This document shows, piece after piece, positions 17,257 to 26,199 of a DNA stretch of 64,000 nt; positions within the stretch are counted from its first letter, which is position 1, and each line of letters opens with the position of its first letter. Under the pieces are notes generated by a model. That model did no database searches. It was not told where the DNA came from and saw nothing but the letters and a program-made list of their open reading frames with translations. Source of the stretch: Palsa-744 sp963734815. Lineage in GTDB: Bacteria; Actinomycetota; Thermoleophilia; Solirubrobacterales; Solirubrobacteraceae. The stretch spans positions 310,001 to 374,000 of the forward strand of contig CAVTIH010000001.1 of assembly GCA_963734815.1 (NCBI GenBank), given 5' to 3'. A program made the translations under genes and the position numbers.

Positions 17257-17303
17257 GTCAGATGGCCCATCGGCGACGGGGTGGGCGGGTCCCTATCCTG
17301 GAC

Positions 17304-18134
17304 ATGATGCTCGACGTACTGCTGACCAATGACGACGGGATCGAGGCCGAGGGGCTGCGTGCGATGCGCGCGGCGCTCGCGGCGCTGCCCGACGTACGTC
17401 TGGCGGTGATCGCGCCCGACGGCAACCGCTCGGCGATGGCCCGCTCGATCACCACGCGGCGGCCGCTGTGGGTCGAAGAGGTGGAGTTCCCGGACGGCAG
17501 CGTCGGGTATGCCACCGACGGCACCCCCGTGGACTGCGTGCGTCTCGCCCGCCTCGGCGTGGTGGAGGGCTTCGACGCCGACATGGTCGTCTCGGGCATC
17601 AACCACGGTGCCAACCTCGGTGACGACATCACCTACTCGGGCACCGTCGCCGCGGCGCTGGAGGGCGTCGTGCTGGGGTTGCCCTCGATCGCGGTCTCCC
17701 AGCAGTCCGGCGCGCGCGCCCTGGACTATCGCTTCCACGGGGGCTTCAACTTCGACGTCGCCGCCAGCTTCGTCGCGCGCCTGGTCGAGCGCCTTGAGTC
17801 GCTGCCGCTGCCCCCCAGCACCCTGCTCAACGTCAACGTCCCCGCAGGGCGCCCGGGCGGCGTGGAGGTGGCGCGCCTGGGCAAGCGGATTTACCGCGAC
17901 GAGCTCAAGCTGGAGCGCGAGGAGGCGGGCCCCCCCGCGCGGCGGCGCTACTGGATCTACGGCGACGATCCCGGCTTCCACGACGAGCCCGGCACCGACC
18001 TCGCGGCCGTGGCGGCGGGCCGCATCGCCGTCACACCCATGCACTTCGATCTCACCTACCTACCGGGCATCGAGGCGCTGGGCGGTTACGACCTGGTCGG
18101 CCTGCTTGACGCCGCCGAGGTAGAGGCTGGCTGA
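17304..18134 (+). CDS. surE: 5'/3'-nucleotidase SurE
   Basis: Metal-dependent nucleotidase of the SurE family, which hydrolyses nucleoside monophosphates. Signatures are MLDVLLTNDDGIEAEGL with the metal-binding Asp pair, then DGNRSAMARSIT and SGINHGANLGDDITYSGTV, followed by LNVNVPAG. The 276-residue length is usual. The start is ATG 17304 or 17307; the frame is open upstream through truA but shows no similarity there. It lies 47 bases after truA and may be cotranscribed with it. Confidence 0.95.
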   Translation: MMLDVLLTNDDGIEAEGLRAMRAALAALPDVRLAVIAPDGNRSAMARSITTRRPLWVEEVEFPDGSVGYATDGTPVDCVRLARLGVVEGFDADMVVSGINHGANLGDDITYSGTVAAALEGVVLGLPSIAVSQQSGARALDYRFHGGFNFDVAASFVARLVERLESLPLPPSTLLNVNVPAGRPGGVEVARLGKRIYRDELKLEREEAGPPARRRYWIYGDDPGFHDEPGTDLAAVAAGRIAVTPMHFDLTYLPGIEALGGYDLVGLLDAAEVEAG

Positions 18135-18242
18135 CGGTCGTCCGCGGCCGCTCGTGCCGGTGCGTGGGCGGTTGGTTGAAGCCGGCGAGCGACCGTCAAC
18201 ACGCGCGCCGTGGACGCGGAATCTGGTAGATTTCCCAGTCGT

Positions 18243-19922
18243 ATGAATGGGGTTGTGGGGGTGGCAGGCGGGTTTGGACTCATCCAGGGGGTCGCAGTGC
18301 CTGCTGGAGCTGGCGCCTCGCGTCGTCCTGGCCTCGCCCTGCTCGCGTCGTTGTGTGCAGCGCTGGCAGTGTTGGCGTTGACTGGTGCCAGCGCGTTGGC
18401 CTCGCCCGCAACGTATCTCCACAGCTTTGGCCCCTTCGAAAGGCCCACGGGCCTGGCGGTCGAAGAATCCACCGGGAACGTGTTGGTCCCCGAGAGCGGT
18501 GAAGACTTCGACATGGTCAAGGTGGTCGGCGACAGGGGAGGCTCGCCTACTGGCGGTGCGCCGGCGGCGTTCTCTGGCGAACACACGCCAGCGGGAAGCT
18601 TTGAATTTGACGGGGATTGGGTTGGCGTCGCCGTGGACAACTCGACCAGCATCGCCGCGGGCTCCATCTACGTGGTCGACAGGGGCCATGCGGTCGTCGA
18701 TCGTTTCAAGCTGAGCGGTGGCGAATTCAAGTACGAATCCCAGCTGACGGGCGAACCGGGGACACATTTCGTGGATCCTGGAGGTGTTGCCACAGACGCC
18801 AACGGCGACGTCTACGTGAGCGATCCGGGCGCCAACATGGTCCGTGAGTTCTCGCCTGCTGGCACCGAAATCGCCGGGTTTGCGGTAACGGGCCTCGAGC
18901 GGAGTGTCGTCGTCGATTCCAGGGGTGACATCTTCGTGTATGGGAACCCGAGCGGTGCATTTGCGGGCGGCGCACGTCCGGCCGAGATCTGGCGCGGCTC
19001 CGATACGGCGACGAGCGCCGAAAAGGTGACGGAAGTCCCTGAAGTCGAAGGGGCGGGCGCGGATGGGATCGACCGCGCGACCGACATGGGTTACGTGGCG
19101 ATCCACGGGCGCGTGGTGGAAGGGTTCGCGATGCCCACCCCGGTGAGGACCGGGGGAGAATTCGGCTCGGGGACCTTCTCGGACGAAATCGAAAACGTCG
19201 CGGTCAACGAAAAGACCGGCGCGATCTACGTGGCCGACGCTGGCAACAAAAAGGTCTTCATCTACCAGGGGCCGCCCGCGCGCTTCCCGCTGACGGTGTT
19301 CATCACGGGCGAAGGCGAAGTCACCTCCTCGCCCGCGGGGATTGCGTGCTCGTCCGCGGAGTGCACGCATGAACTCGAAGGCGAAGTGACCCTGATGGCC
19401 AATGCTGCCGCGGGCTACGAATTCGCCGGTTGGATCGGGTGCAAGCCGATCTCGGCGACGACCTGCACAGTGGACAGGGCCGCGACCACTGAAGTCACCG
19501 CGGTGTTCTTGAAAGCCGGCACAGAAGGGGTGCCCGGCAAAGAAGGTAGCGCCGGCGCCACCGGGTCCGTCGGCGACAAAGGCGCGCAAGGCGAGGAGGG
19601 GCCCGCGGGTCCGACCGGTCCTCAGGGTCCCGCGGGCAAGGTCGAGCTCGTAATGTGCAAGACGGTCAAAGGCAAGCAACACTGCACGGCCAAGCTCGTC
19701 TCGGGAACGGTCAAACTCGAAGCTGGGGGCACGGCCGCGCAGGCGACCCTCTCCCGCCATGGCGTGGTGTACGCAGCCGGGACGGCTCGCGTGGAGCACG
19801 GACGCACGAGCCTGCGGCTGCGGCCTCTGCGCAAGCTCCAGCCGGGCAAGTACACGCTCACCCTCCTGGGCGGGACGGGGCGGCACAAGCGGACCAGCAC
19901 CGAGTCGTTCACGCTCAGCTAG
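18243..19922 (+). CDS. Secreted NHL-repeat protein with collagen-like segment
   Basis: A signal peptide (RRPGLALLASLCAALAVLALTGASALA) leads into NHL-type propeller blades, for example RPTGLAVEESTGNVLVPES, DPGGVATDANGDVYVSDPG and ENVAVNEKTGAIYVADAG. A cysteine-containing InlB-B-like repeat follows (GEVTSSPAGIACSSAECTH), then about 13 uninterrupted Gly-X-X triplets (about 19518-19640) and a C-terminal beta domain ending YTLTLLGGTGRHKRTST. That last domain resembles the end of the FG-GAP protein at 16.3 kb. It is probably exported and surface-exposed; ligand unknown. Start is ATG 18243, with GTG 18210 as an alternative. Confidence 0.8.
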   Translation: MNGVVGVAGGFGLIQGVAVPAGAGASRRPGLALLASLCAALAVLALTGASALASPATYLHSFGPFERPTGLAVEESTGNVLVPESGEDFDMVKVVGDRGGSPTGGAPAAFSGEHTPAGSFEFDGDWVGVAVDNSTSIAAGSIYVVDRGHAVVDRFKLSGGEFKYESQLTGEPGTHFVDPGGVATDANGDVYVSDPGANMVREFSPAGTEIAGFAVTGLERSVVVDSRGDIFVYGNPSGAFAGGARPAEIWRGSDTATSAEKVTEVPEVEGAGADGIDRATDMGYVAIHGRVVEGFAMPTPVRTGGEFGSGTFSDEIENVAVNEKTGAIYVADAGNKKVFIYQGPPARFPLTVFITGEGEVTSSPAGIACSSAECTHELEGEVTLMANAAAGYEFAGWIGCKPISATTCTVDRAATTEVTAVFLKAGTEGVPGKEGSAGATGSVGDKGAQGEEGPAGPTGPQGPAGKVELVMCKTVKGKQHCTAKLVSGTVKLEAGGTAAQATLSRHGVVYAAGTARVEHGRTSLRLRPLRKLQPGKYTLTLLGGTGRHKRTSTESFTLS

Positions 19923-19976
19923 AACAGCCCGACGAGCCTTGTTGGGCAGCCCGCACACCTCGGTAGGCTGGTAGGC

Positions 19977-22007
19977 GTGACAGCGCAGGTGATGGAACAA
20001 CACATCGCCGAGTTGAGGCGGCTGGTCGAGTACCACTCTCACCGCTACTACGTGCTCGACGATCCCGTCATCGGCGACGACGAGTACGACGCGCTGTTCG
20101 ACGAGCTGCGCGCGCTGGAGACCGCCCACCCCGAGCTGCTGAGGCCCGACTCGCCCACGCAGCGTGTCGGGGGCACCCCGGTGGGGCGGTTGGAGAAGGT
20201 CGCGCATCTGGAGCCGATGCTCTCGCTCTCCAACGCCCGCTCGCAGGACGAGTTTCGCGCGTGGGTCGAGCGGATGCGCAACCACCTCGCGCGCGAGGGC
20301 ATCTCTCAGCCGCGGTTTGTGTACGTGGTCGAGCCGAAGGTCGACGGTTTGGCGATCTCGCTGATCTACCGCGATGGCGTGCTCGAGCGCGGCGTCACCC
20401 GCGGCGACGGCGAGATTGGCGAGGACATCACCCACAACCTGCGCACGATTCGCGCGATCCCGCTGCACATCGAGGACGCGCCGCCGCTGCTGGAGGTGCG
20501 GGGCGAGCTGTACATGTCGCTGCGCGACTTCACTTCGCTCAACGAGCGCCGCGCCGAGCAGGGTCTTTCCACCTTCATGAATCCGCGCAACTCCGCCGCC
20601 GGCACCGTCCGCCAGCTCGACCCCGCGCTCGCCGCCGAACGGCCGCTGTCGATCTGGTGCTACCAGGTGGGGGTTGTCGAGGGGTTGTCGTTCACGACGC
20701 ACTGGCAGGCCTTGGAGTGGCTGCGTGAGCACGGCTTCCGCGTCAACCGCGACATCCTCCAGCTGCACGGCGAGGACGAGGTGATCGCCCAGTGCCTCGC
20801 CTGGCAGCGCCGCCGCGGGGAGCTCGAGTTCGAGATCGACGGTGTGGTGGTGAAGGTCTCCAACCTCGACCTCCAGCGCCGCCTCGGCTCGGTGGGGCGC
20901 GATCCACGGTGGGCGATCGCCTGGAAGTTCCCGCCCACGACGGCCGTGACGCGGCTGGAGCGGATCGGCTGGAACGTGGGCAAGTTCGGCGACATCCGGC
21001 CCTTTGCGATGCTCGCACCGGTCGCCGTCGGCGGCGTCACGATCAAGCTCGCCACGCTGCACAACGAGGAGGACCTGCGCCGCAAGGACATCCGCGAAGG
21101 GGAGGAGGTGATCGTGCTGCGCGCCGGCGACGTGATCCCCCAGGTGATCTCCCCCGCGCCACACGTCGTCGAGCACAAGCGCCGCCCGCCACTCCCGCGC
21201 CCACCCACGCACTGCCCCTTCTGCGGCACGCGCACCGTCAAGCCGCGCGACTCGGTCTACACCACCTGCCCCAACCGCGCCTGCCCCGAGCGCGCCTGGC
21301 AGTTGCTCAAGCACTTCGTCTCGCGCGGCGCAATGGACATCGAGGGGCTCGGCGAGAAGCAGGTGCGGTTGCTCCAGACGGAGGGTCTCGTCAAGGTGCC
21401 CGGCGACTTCTACCGGCTGGCGGAGCGCTCCTCGGAGCTGCTGGAGCTCGAGGGCTTCGCCGAGGTCTCGGTGCGCAACCTGCTGGCGGCGATCGAGGAC
21501 TCCAAGCGGCGGCCGTTCGCGCGGGTGCTGTTCGCGTTGGGGATCGAGGAGGTGGGGGAGGTCACGGGGCGCAACATCGCCCAGCGCTTTCGCGACATCG
21601 ATGCGCTGCTGCACGCCTCCGAGGAGGCGATCGCGCAGACGCCGGGGATCGGCGAGAAGATGGCCCGCTCGATCCGCGCGCAGCTGGACGAGCAGCAGAT
21701 GCGCGAAGTGATCGCCGATCTGCGCCTGCTCGGCCTGCGCTTCGCGGAGGCTGGTCCCCCACCCTCAGAGGGCGCGTTCGCCGGGCTCACCGTGGTGCTC
21801 ACCGGCACACTTCCGCACTGGACGCGCGAGTACGCCACCGAACGCATCCAGGCCGCGGGCGGGCGCGTAACCACTTCGGTCTCGCGCAAGACCCACTACC
21901 TCGTCGCGGGAGAGTCTGCTGGCTCAAAGCTGGAAAAGGCCCGTCGCCTGCAGATCCCCGTGCTCGACGAGGACGGCCTACGTCGGTTGCTGGGGGACGA
22001 CGGCTGA
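19977..22007 (+). CDS. ligA: NAD-dependent DNA ligase
   Basis: A 676-residue LigA that seals nicks in replication and repair using NAD. Domains in order: Ia NAD-binding domain (YHSHRYYVLDDPVIGDDEYD), adenylation domain with the KxDG lysine in VEPKVDGLAISL and FMNPRNSAAGTVRQLD, an OB fold (GWNVGKFGDIRPFA), a four-Cys zinc finger (CPFCGTRT to CPNRACPERAW), helix-hairpin-helix repeats, and a C-terminal BRCT domain (FAGLTVVLTGTLPHW). The GTG start at 19977 (MTAQVMEQHIAELRRL) gives the full Ia domain. It converges with dacB. Confidence 0.97.
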   Translation: MTAQVMEQHIAELRRLVEYHSHRYYVLDDPVIGDDEYDALFDELRALETAHPELLRPDSPTQRVGGTPVGRLEKVAHLEPMLSLSNARSQDEFRAWVERMRNHLAREGISQPRFVYVVEPKVDGLAISLIYRDGVLERGVTRGDGEIGEDITHNLRTIRAIPLHIEDAPPLLEVRGELYMSLRDFTSLNERRAEQGLSTFMNPRNSAAGTVRQLDPALAAERPLSIWCYQVGVVEGLSFTTHWQALEWLREHGFRVNRDILQLHGEDEVIAQCLAWQRRRGELEFEIDGVVVKVSNLDLQRRLGSVGRDPRWAIAWKFPPTTAVTRLERIGWNVGKFGDIRPFAMLAPVAVGGVTIKLATLHNEEDLRRKDIREGEEVIVLRAGDVIPQVISPAPHVVEHKRRPPLPRPPTHCPFCGTRTVKPRDSVYTTCPNRACPERAWQLLKHFVSRGAMDIEGLGEKQVRLLQTEGLVKVPGDFYRLAERSSELLELEGFAEVSVRNLLAAIEDSKRRPFARVLFALGIEEVGEVTGRNIAQRFRDIDALLHASEEAIAQTPGIGEKMARSIRAQLDEQQMREVIADLRLLGLRFAEAGPPPSEGAFAGLTVVLTGTLPHWTREYATERIQAAGGRVTTSVSRKTHYLVAGESAGSKLEKARRLQIPVLDEDGLRRLLGDDG

Positions 22008-22080
22008 GCGCGCCAAACTTGCCCCGGCGGATCGCGGATCGCGGATCGGGTATTCGGGGTTTGGGGTGGGGGGTAATGTT

Positions 22081-22222
22081 CTTTTTAAAGTCCGATAGCT
22101 ATTGCGCACACTCTATTATTTTTTATAACAAGTCCCCAGCCCAGTTTTTCCGGCGCTGAGGAGGTGGATGCGCTGAGGAGGTGGGTGTATGCACTCTTTT
22201 TTTAAGGTGTGCGCAATCGCTA
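22081..22222 (+). repeat. AT-rich spacer with a 17-bp imperfect inverted repeat
   Basis: The 237-bp gap between the convergent ligA and dacB genes is far more AT-rich than its surroundings. TAGCTATTGCGCACACT (22096-22112) faces GGTGTGCGCAATCGCTA (22206-22222); 15 of 17 bases are complementary. T/A runs (CTTTTTAAAG, CTTTTTTTAAGG) sit beside each arm, and a GCTGAGGAGGTGG unit is tandemly doubled between them. It may be a bidirectional terminator or the remnant of a miniature element. The core GCGCACACC plus T-run also occurs in the rpsN-rpsH gap. Confidence 0.5.
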
Positions 22223-22244
22223 CACACGATGTGGGTCATTTGCG

Positions 22245-23657
22245 TCAGTAGTTGGCGAGCGTGATCGCCATGTTGTCCTGCAGTGTGTGTGCCGTTTCGG
22301 TTGAAATGCCGTCGTTGAAGAACGCAAACGCCAGCTCGTCGCCGTCGGCCGCCGTGCAATAGCCCGCGAGGTTGGACACGCCCGTGAGCGTCCCCGTCTT
22401 GCCCTCGCAGCGGCCCTCGGCGGCGGTGCCGCGCATCCGTTCGGCGAGCGTCCCCGTGCGCCCCGCCTGCGCGAGGTCTGCGCGGAGGGTGGTCCCCAGC
22501 TCGGTGTGCGCAACCTGGTTCAGCAGTGTCACCACTTCGTAGGGCGCGGTCTGGTCTTCTTCGGAGAGCCCCGACCCATCGACCACTTTGGGGTGGATGC
22601 CCAGCTCGGCGATTGTTTCGCGCACCACTTTCGCCCCTGCCGCCGTGGTGCCCGCCCCCCCGAAGCGCGCGCCAAGGCCCTTCACCAGCGTCTCGGCGAA
22701 GAAGTTGTCCGACGGTGGCAGCGTCAGCCCGAGCAGCTGTTCGATCGTCGGCGACAGCGCCCCCGCCAGCTTCACCGCCCCCGCCGGGGTGCTCGCGGCG
22801 CCACCTCCTGCTGGTACGGCCACGCCCTCCCTCCGCAGCGCCGCGCGAAGCTGGCGAGCCGCGTATGCCGCCGGCGCGTGAGCGCTCTTTTCGTTGCCCG
22901 TTTCCCCGCGGTTGAACGCCAGTGCGCTGAGGTCCCCTTCGAGGAAGGGGTCCCACGCATAGCCGCTGGAGGGCTCGCCACGCAGGGAGTCGAAGTAGGA
23001 CTCGTCCCCATACACCTTCCCGGTGACGCGCCTGATGCCCTGCGCCTTCAGCTGCGCCGCGAGCTGCGACACCGAGGTGCCCACGCCGCCGTAGCGGCCG
23101 CGGATGAAGGTGCTGCTGCCGAACGTCGGGTCGCCGCCGCCGTGCAGGTATAGCTCGCCCTCCCACACGCCCCCCGGCGTAAGGTGCCCGACGCCGAGTA
23201 CCGTGGTTTCCAGGCGGGCCGTCGGCCCCATCCGCTCGAGCGCCGTGACCGCGGTGTACAGCTTCTCCACTGACGCCGGTGGGTGGCGCCGCGTGGCGCG
23301 CTCGGCGAACAGCGCCTCGCCGGTGGACATGTCGTAAACGTACGCCCCCGACTGCGTCCCCGCGAGCTCGAGCTCGTGCGCCAAATGCTGTTGCAGCGCG
23401 GTGGTGGCCGCCGGGGTGGCGACGGCGGCCGTGGCGCGAGCCGGGTGGCGGGTGGCCAGCAGCCCCGCGGGCGCGGAGCTCGTCGTCGGCAAGCCCGGGA
23501 TATCCCGCAGGTCGGGATGCTCCGCTCTGGCGACCGCCGCGCGCACTGACGCCGTCATGTGGAGGTCAGCCGTGGCGGTCGTCCCAGGCACGATCGCGCC
23601 CGCGATGACGAGCGTGCAGAGAGCGACCGGGAGCAGCACAAACCGAAACAGGGGCAC
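22245..23657 (-). CDS. dacB: D-alanyl-D-alanine carboxypeptidase/endopeptidase (PBP4 type)
   Basis: Penicillin-binding protein of the S13 family acting on peptidoglycan outside the cytoplasmic membrane. A signal peptide (FRFVLLPVALCTLVIAGAIV) precedes the three catalytic motifs: SxxK in HPPASVEKLYTA, SxN in PPSDNFFAETL and KTG in CEGKTGTLTGVSNLAG. The long insert between the first two motifs is typical of PBP4. It has 470 residues and a GTG start at 23657, only 23 bases from the divergent patatin gene. The two may share a promoter region. Confidence 0.93.
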   Translation of the reverse strand: MPLFRFVLLPVALCTLVIAGAIVPGTTATADLHMTASVRAAVARAEHPDLRDIPGLPTTSSAPAGLLATRHPARATAAVATPAATTALQQHLAHELELAGTQSGAYVYDMSTGEALFAERATRRHPPASVEKLYTAVTALERMGPTARLETTVLGVGHLTPGGVWEGELYLHGGGDPTFGSSTFIRGRYGGVGTSVSQLAAQLKAQGIRRVTGKVYGDESYFDSLRGEPSSGYAWDPFLEGDLSALAFNRGETGNEKSAHAPAAYAARQLRAALRREGVAVPAGGGAASTPAGAVKLAGALSPTIEQLLGLTLPPSDNFFAETLVKGLGARFGGAGTTAAGAKVVRETIAELGIHPKVVDGSGLSEEDQTAPYEVVTLLNQVAHTELGTTLRADLAQAGRTGTLAERMRGTAAEGRCEGKTGTLTGVSNLAGYCTAADGDELAFAFFNDGISTETAHTLQDNMAITLANY

Positions 23658-23680
23658 GCAGCATTAGAATAAAGGGTGGT

Positions 23681-24973
23681 ATGGGTAGCGTTGTCAAGCT
23701 GGAGCCAACACCCCGTCGCGAGCGGACCCGCCGCGCGCGACGGAGGCCCAGCAAGACCGCGCTGGTGCTCGGCGGCGGCGGCTTCACCGGCGGGGTGTAT
23801 GAGGTGGGGGCGCTGCGCGCGTTGGACCTGCTCGCCGTCAACAGCACCGTCAACGACTTCGACATCTACGTGGGCACCTCCGCCGGAGCGTTCATCGCGG
23901 CCCTCTGCGCCAACGGCGTGACCCCCGACGAGATGATGCGTGTTGCGACCAGCGAGGCTCCTCAGCCGTTTCGCGACATCGACCTCGGCGACCTGCTGCG
24001 CCCCAACCTCGGCGAGCTGGTTCGCGGAGGAGTGCGGCTGCCGTTGCGCATCGCCTCGCTCGCGCGCCAGGTCGTCTCCCAGCCGCGGCAGGTCTCGGTG
24101 CTGGACCTCGCGCTCGGGCTCGCCCAGGCGCTGCCCTCCGGGCTGTACACCGGCGCCGGCATCGAGGGCTATCTGCACAAGGTGCTCGGCGAGCCCGGCC
24201 GCACCGACGACTTCCGCGAGCTGCGGGGCAGCAGGGAGCTGTACATCGCCGCCACCGACCTCGACACCTGCGAGCGGGTCGTGTTCGGTGCCGAGGGCTT
24301 CGATCACCACCCCATCTCCACTGCCGTGCGCGCCTCAGGGGCACTGCCGATGGTATATGCCCCCGTGCGCCTCGACGGCCGCGAGCTGGTGGACGGGGGG
24401 TTGATCTCCACCACCAACCTCGACATCGCCGTCGAAGCCGGCGCCAAGCTCGTGGTGGTGATCAACCCCGTGGTGCCGTACGTCAACGACTTCGCCACCG
24501 AGGTGCGCACGCTGCGCGGGCGCCGCCCGCGGCGCGTCTCGGACATGGGCTTCCCGCAGATCGGCTTCCAGGCGTTCAAGCTGCTCGCCCACCAGCGGCT
24601 GCACGAGATGGCCACCCGCTGGGAGGAGCGCTACCCCGGGGTGGACATCGTGCTGATCGAGCCCGACGCCACCGACGAGCTGATGTTCCAGACGTCGATC
24701 ATGAACTTCGCCTCGCGCATCGCGATCGCGCGGCACGGCTTCCAGTCGATCGCCCACCACTTGGCGGGCGAGTACCCGCACTACCGCGAAGTGACCAAGC
24801 GGCATGGGATCGACATATCCCCCGAGCGGTTGCGCACCGTCGTCGAGCACTTTGAAGCCGAAACCGCGGCGGAGGAGCACGAGCACGACGCCAGCGCGTG
24901 GCGGCGAATCCTCGAGGGTACGACAGGCGCGCTGCTGCGCCAGAGTCAGCCGGCAGAGTCGGCCGGCGTTTGA
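23681..24973 (+). CDS. Patatin-like phospholipase family protein
   Basis: A patatin fold hydrolase. The oxyanion-hole glycine motif GGGGFTGGVYEVGAL, nucleophile elbow GTSAGAFIAAL and DGGL with the catalytic Asp are in the correct order, forming the Ser-Asp dyad. The 430 residues include a basic N-terminus (RRERTRRARRRPSK) and a C-terminal region of no clear domain. It probably hydrolyses lipid acyl esters at the membrane; the substrate cannot be told. A TAGAAT box at 23665-23670 may be its -10. Its last codons lie in a 29-bp tandem repeat. Confidence 0.88.
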   Translation: MGSVVKLEPTPRRERTRRARRRPSKTALVLGGGGFTGGVYEVGALRALDLLAVNSTVNDFDIYVGTSAGAFIAALCANGVTPDEMMRVATSEAPQPFRDIDLGDLLRPNLGELVRGGVRLPLRIASLARQVVSQPRQVSVLDLALGLAQALPSGLYTGAGIEGYLHKVLGEPGRTDDFRELRGSRELYIAATDLDTCERVVFGAEGFDHHPISTAVRASGALPMVYAPVRLDGRELVDGGLISTTNLDIAVEAGAKLVVVINPVVPYVNDFATEVRTLRGRRPRRVSDMGFPQIGFQAFKLLAHQRLHEMATRWEERYPGVDIVLIEPDATDELMFQTSIMNFASRIAIARHGFQSIAHHLAGEYPHYREVTKRHGIDISPERLRTVVEHFEAETAAEEHEHDASAWRRILEGTTGALLRQSQPAESAGV

Positions 24974-25009
24974 GTCAGCCGGCAGAGTCGGCCGGCGTTT
25001 GAGTCAGCC
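24943..25009 (+). repeat. 29-bp tandem repeat at convergent gene ends
   Basis: A 29-bp unit beginning GAGTCAGCCGGCAGAGTC occurs at 24943-24971 and 24972-25000, with a third partial copy to 25009. Each copy contains the inverted pair GCCGGC/GCCGGC around a seven-base loop. The patatin stop lies at the end of copy 1 and the aminotransferase stop in the partial copy. The array could act as a two-way terminator for the convergent genes, or simply reflect slippage. Confidence 0.7.
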
Positions 25010-26119
25010 AAGCGCCTTGTCCACCGCGCTCAGCACACGGCCAGTGGCGGCGGCGTTGCGCAGCGCGACGCGCACGTGACGCGGCTCGCCCAACCCGGCG
25101 CCGGCGGCCACCAGCACGCCCGCGCGTTCCATCCGCGTGGCCAGCTCCGTGCCGTCCAGCTTCGGGTGGGCGACCCACAGGAAGTTGGCCTGGCTGTTGG
25201 TCACCTCGAAGCCGCGCTCGCGCAGCTCGGCGGTCAGCCGCGGGCGCTCCTCGCAGACGCTCTGCACGTGGCGGGCGAGCGGTTTGGCGCCGGAGCGCAG
25301 CGCCTCCAGCGCGCCCGCCTGCGAGAGCTCGCTGACGCCGAGGTCGGGCTCGAGCTCCGCGAGCAGTTCCTCCGAGCCCGGCCCCCCCACCGCGTAGCCA
25401 ACGCGCAGCCCCGCCAAACCCCACGCCTTGGAGAAGCTGCGGAACACCAGCAGCCGCGGATGCTCCTCCAGCAGCTTCAGCGACGCGTCGGTCGGCTGGG
25501 CGTCGGCGAAGTCGACGAGCGCCTCGTCCAGCAGCACCGCGATTCCCTCCGGCAACCCCTTCAACAGGCGCTCGAGCTCCGCCACCGCGAGCAGCTCCCC
25601 GGTCGGGTCGTTGGGGCTGGCGAGTGCCACCACGCGTGTGTTGTGGTTGGCGGCGTCCTTCAGCAGCGCGTCCACCAGCGGTACCTCCCCGCCGCCGACC
25701 GGCACCGCGCGGCCGTGCGCGCGGCGCGCCATGATCGGGAACAGCGGGTAGGACGGCCATGAGGTCAGCAGCTCTTGGCCCGGCTCCATCAGCGCCCTCG
25801 CGGCGGCGCTGAGCAGCTGGGCGGCGCCGTTGCCGACGATCAGCCGCCCCGCCGGGACGTCGTGGCGATCGGCCAGCTCGCTGCGCAGCCGCGAGCCGCG
25901 CAGGTGGGGGTAGCGCTGCAACCCCGCGCGCGCGGTGAACGTGATCGCGTTGACGATGTTGGCGTGCGGAAGGTCCGGCCACGTTGTCTGCGAGAGGTCC
26001 AGCGTGGTGACGCGCGCAAGAGCTTTGCGCCGGCGCTCGGCCGCCTCCTCGCGCAGCCCGCGGTTGACCTCCTCCTCGGGCACGCCTTCGAACTGACGGT
26101 AGTAGTCGAGCAGGCTCAT
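25004..26119 (-). CDS. PLP-dependent aminotransferase, HisC-like
   Basis: Class I/II fold-type I aminotransferase of 371 residues. The cofactor and substrate motifs are SPNDPTGELL (Asn for the pyridoxal oxygen), LLDEALVDF, and the Schiff-base lysine region RSFSKAWGLAGLRVGYA. The N-terminal part DLSQTTWPDLPHANIVNAI and GNGAAQLLSAAARALM match histidinol-phosphate aminotransferase-like proteins. No other histidine genes are nearby, so the substrate could be histidinol phosphate, an aromatic amino acid or cobalamin-related threonine phosphate. An odd feature is the 45-residue N-terminal helix region (YYRQFEGVPEEEVN). Confidence 0.85.
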   Translation of the reverse strand: MSLLDYYRQFEGVPEEEVNRGLREEAAERRRKALARVTTLDLSQTTWPDLPHANIVNAITFTARAGLQRYPHLRGSRLRSELADRHDVPAGRLIVGNGAAQLLSAAARALMEPGQELLTSWPSYPLFPIMARRAHGRAVPVGGGEVPLVDALLKDAANHNTRVVALASPNDPTGELLAVAELERLLKGLPEGIAVLLDEALVDFADAQPTDASLKLLEEHPRLLVFRSFSKAWGLAGLRVGYAVGGPGSEELLAELEPDLGVSELSQAGALEALRSGAKPLARHVQSVCEERPRLTAELRERGFEVTNSQANFLWVAHPKLDGTELATRMERAGVLVAAGAGLGEPRHVRVALRNAAATGRVLSAVDKALG

Positions 26120-26199
26120 GGCGGATCGCGGTCAGCGGTCCACTGGACTCAGAACGCGTTTGAGATCAGGTGGCGCGCCGATCGTTCTCACACGCGCTC

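Noticed and set aside
18060..21614. A 1,184-codon open frame on the - strand
   Set aside because: It lies opposite surE, the NHL gene and ligA, all of which have clear domain signatures. Its translation is His/Arg/Asp-rich with no recognisable fold. Long antisense frames are expected in DNA this GC-rich.
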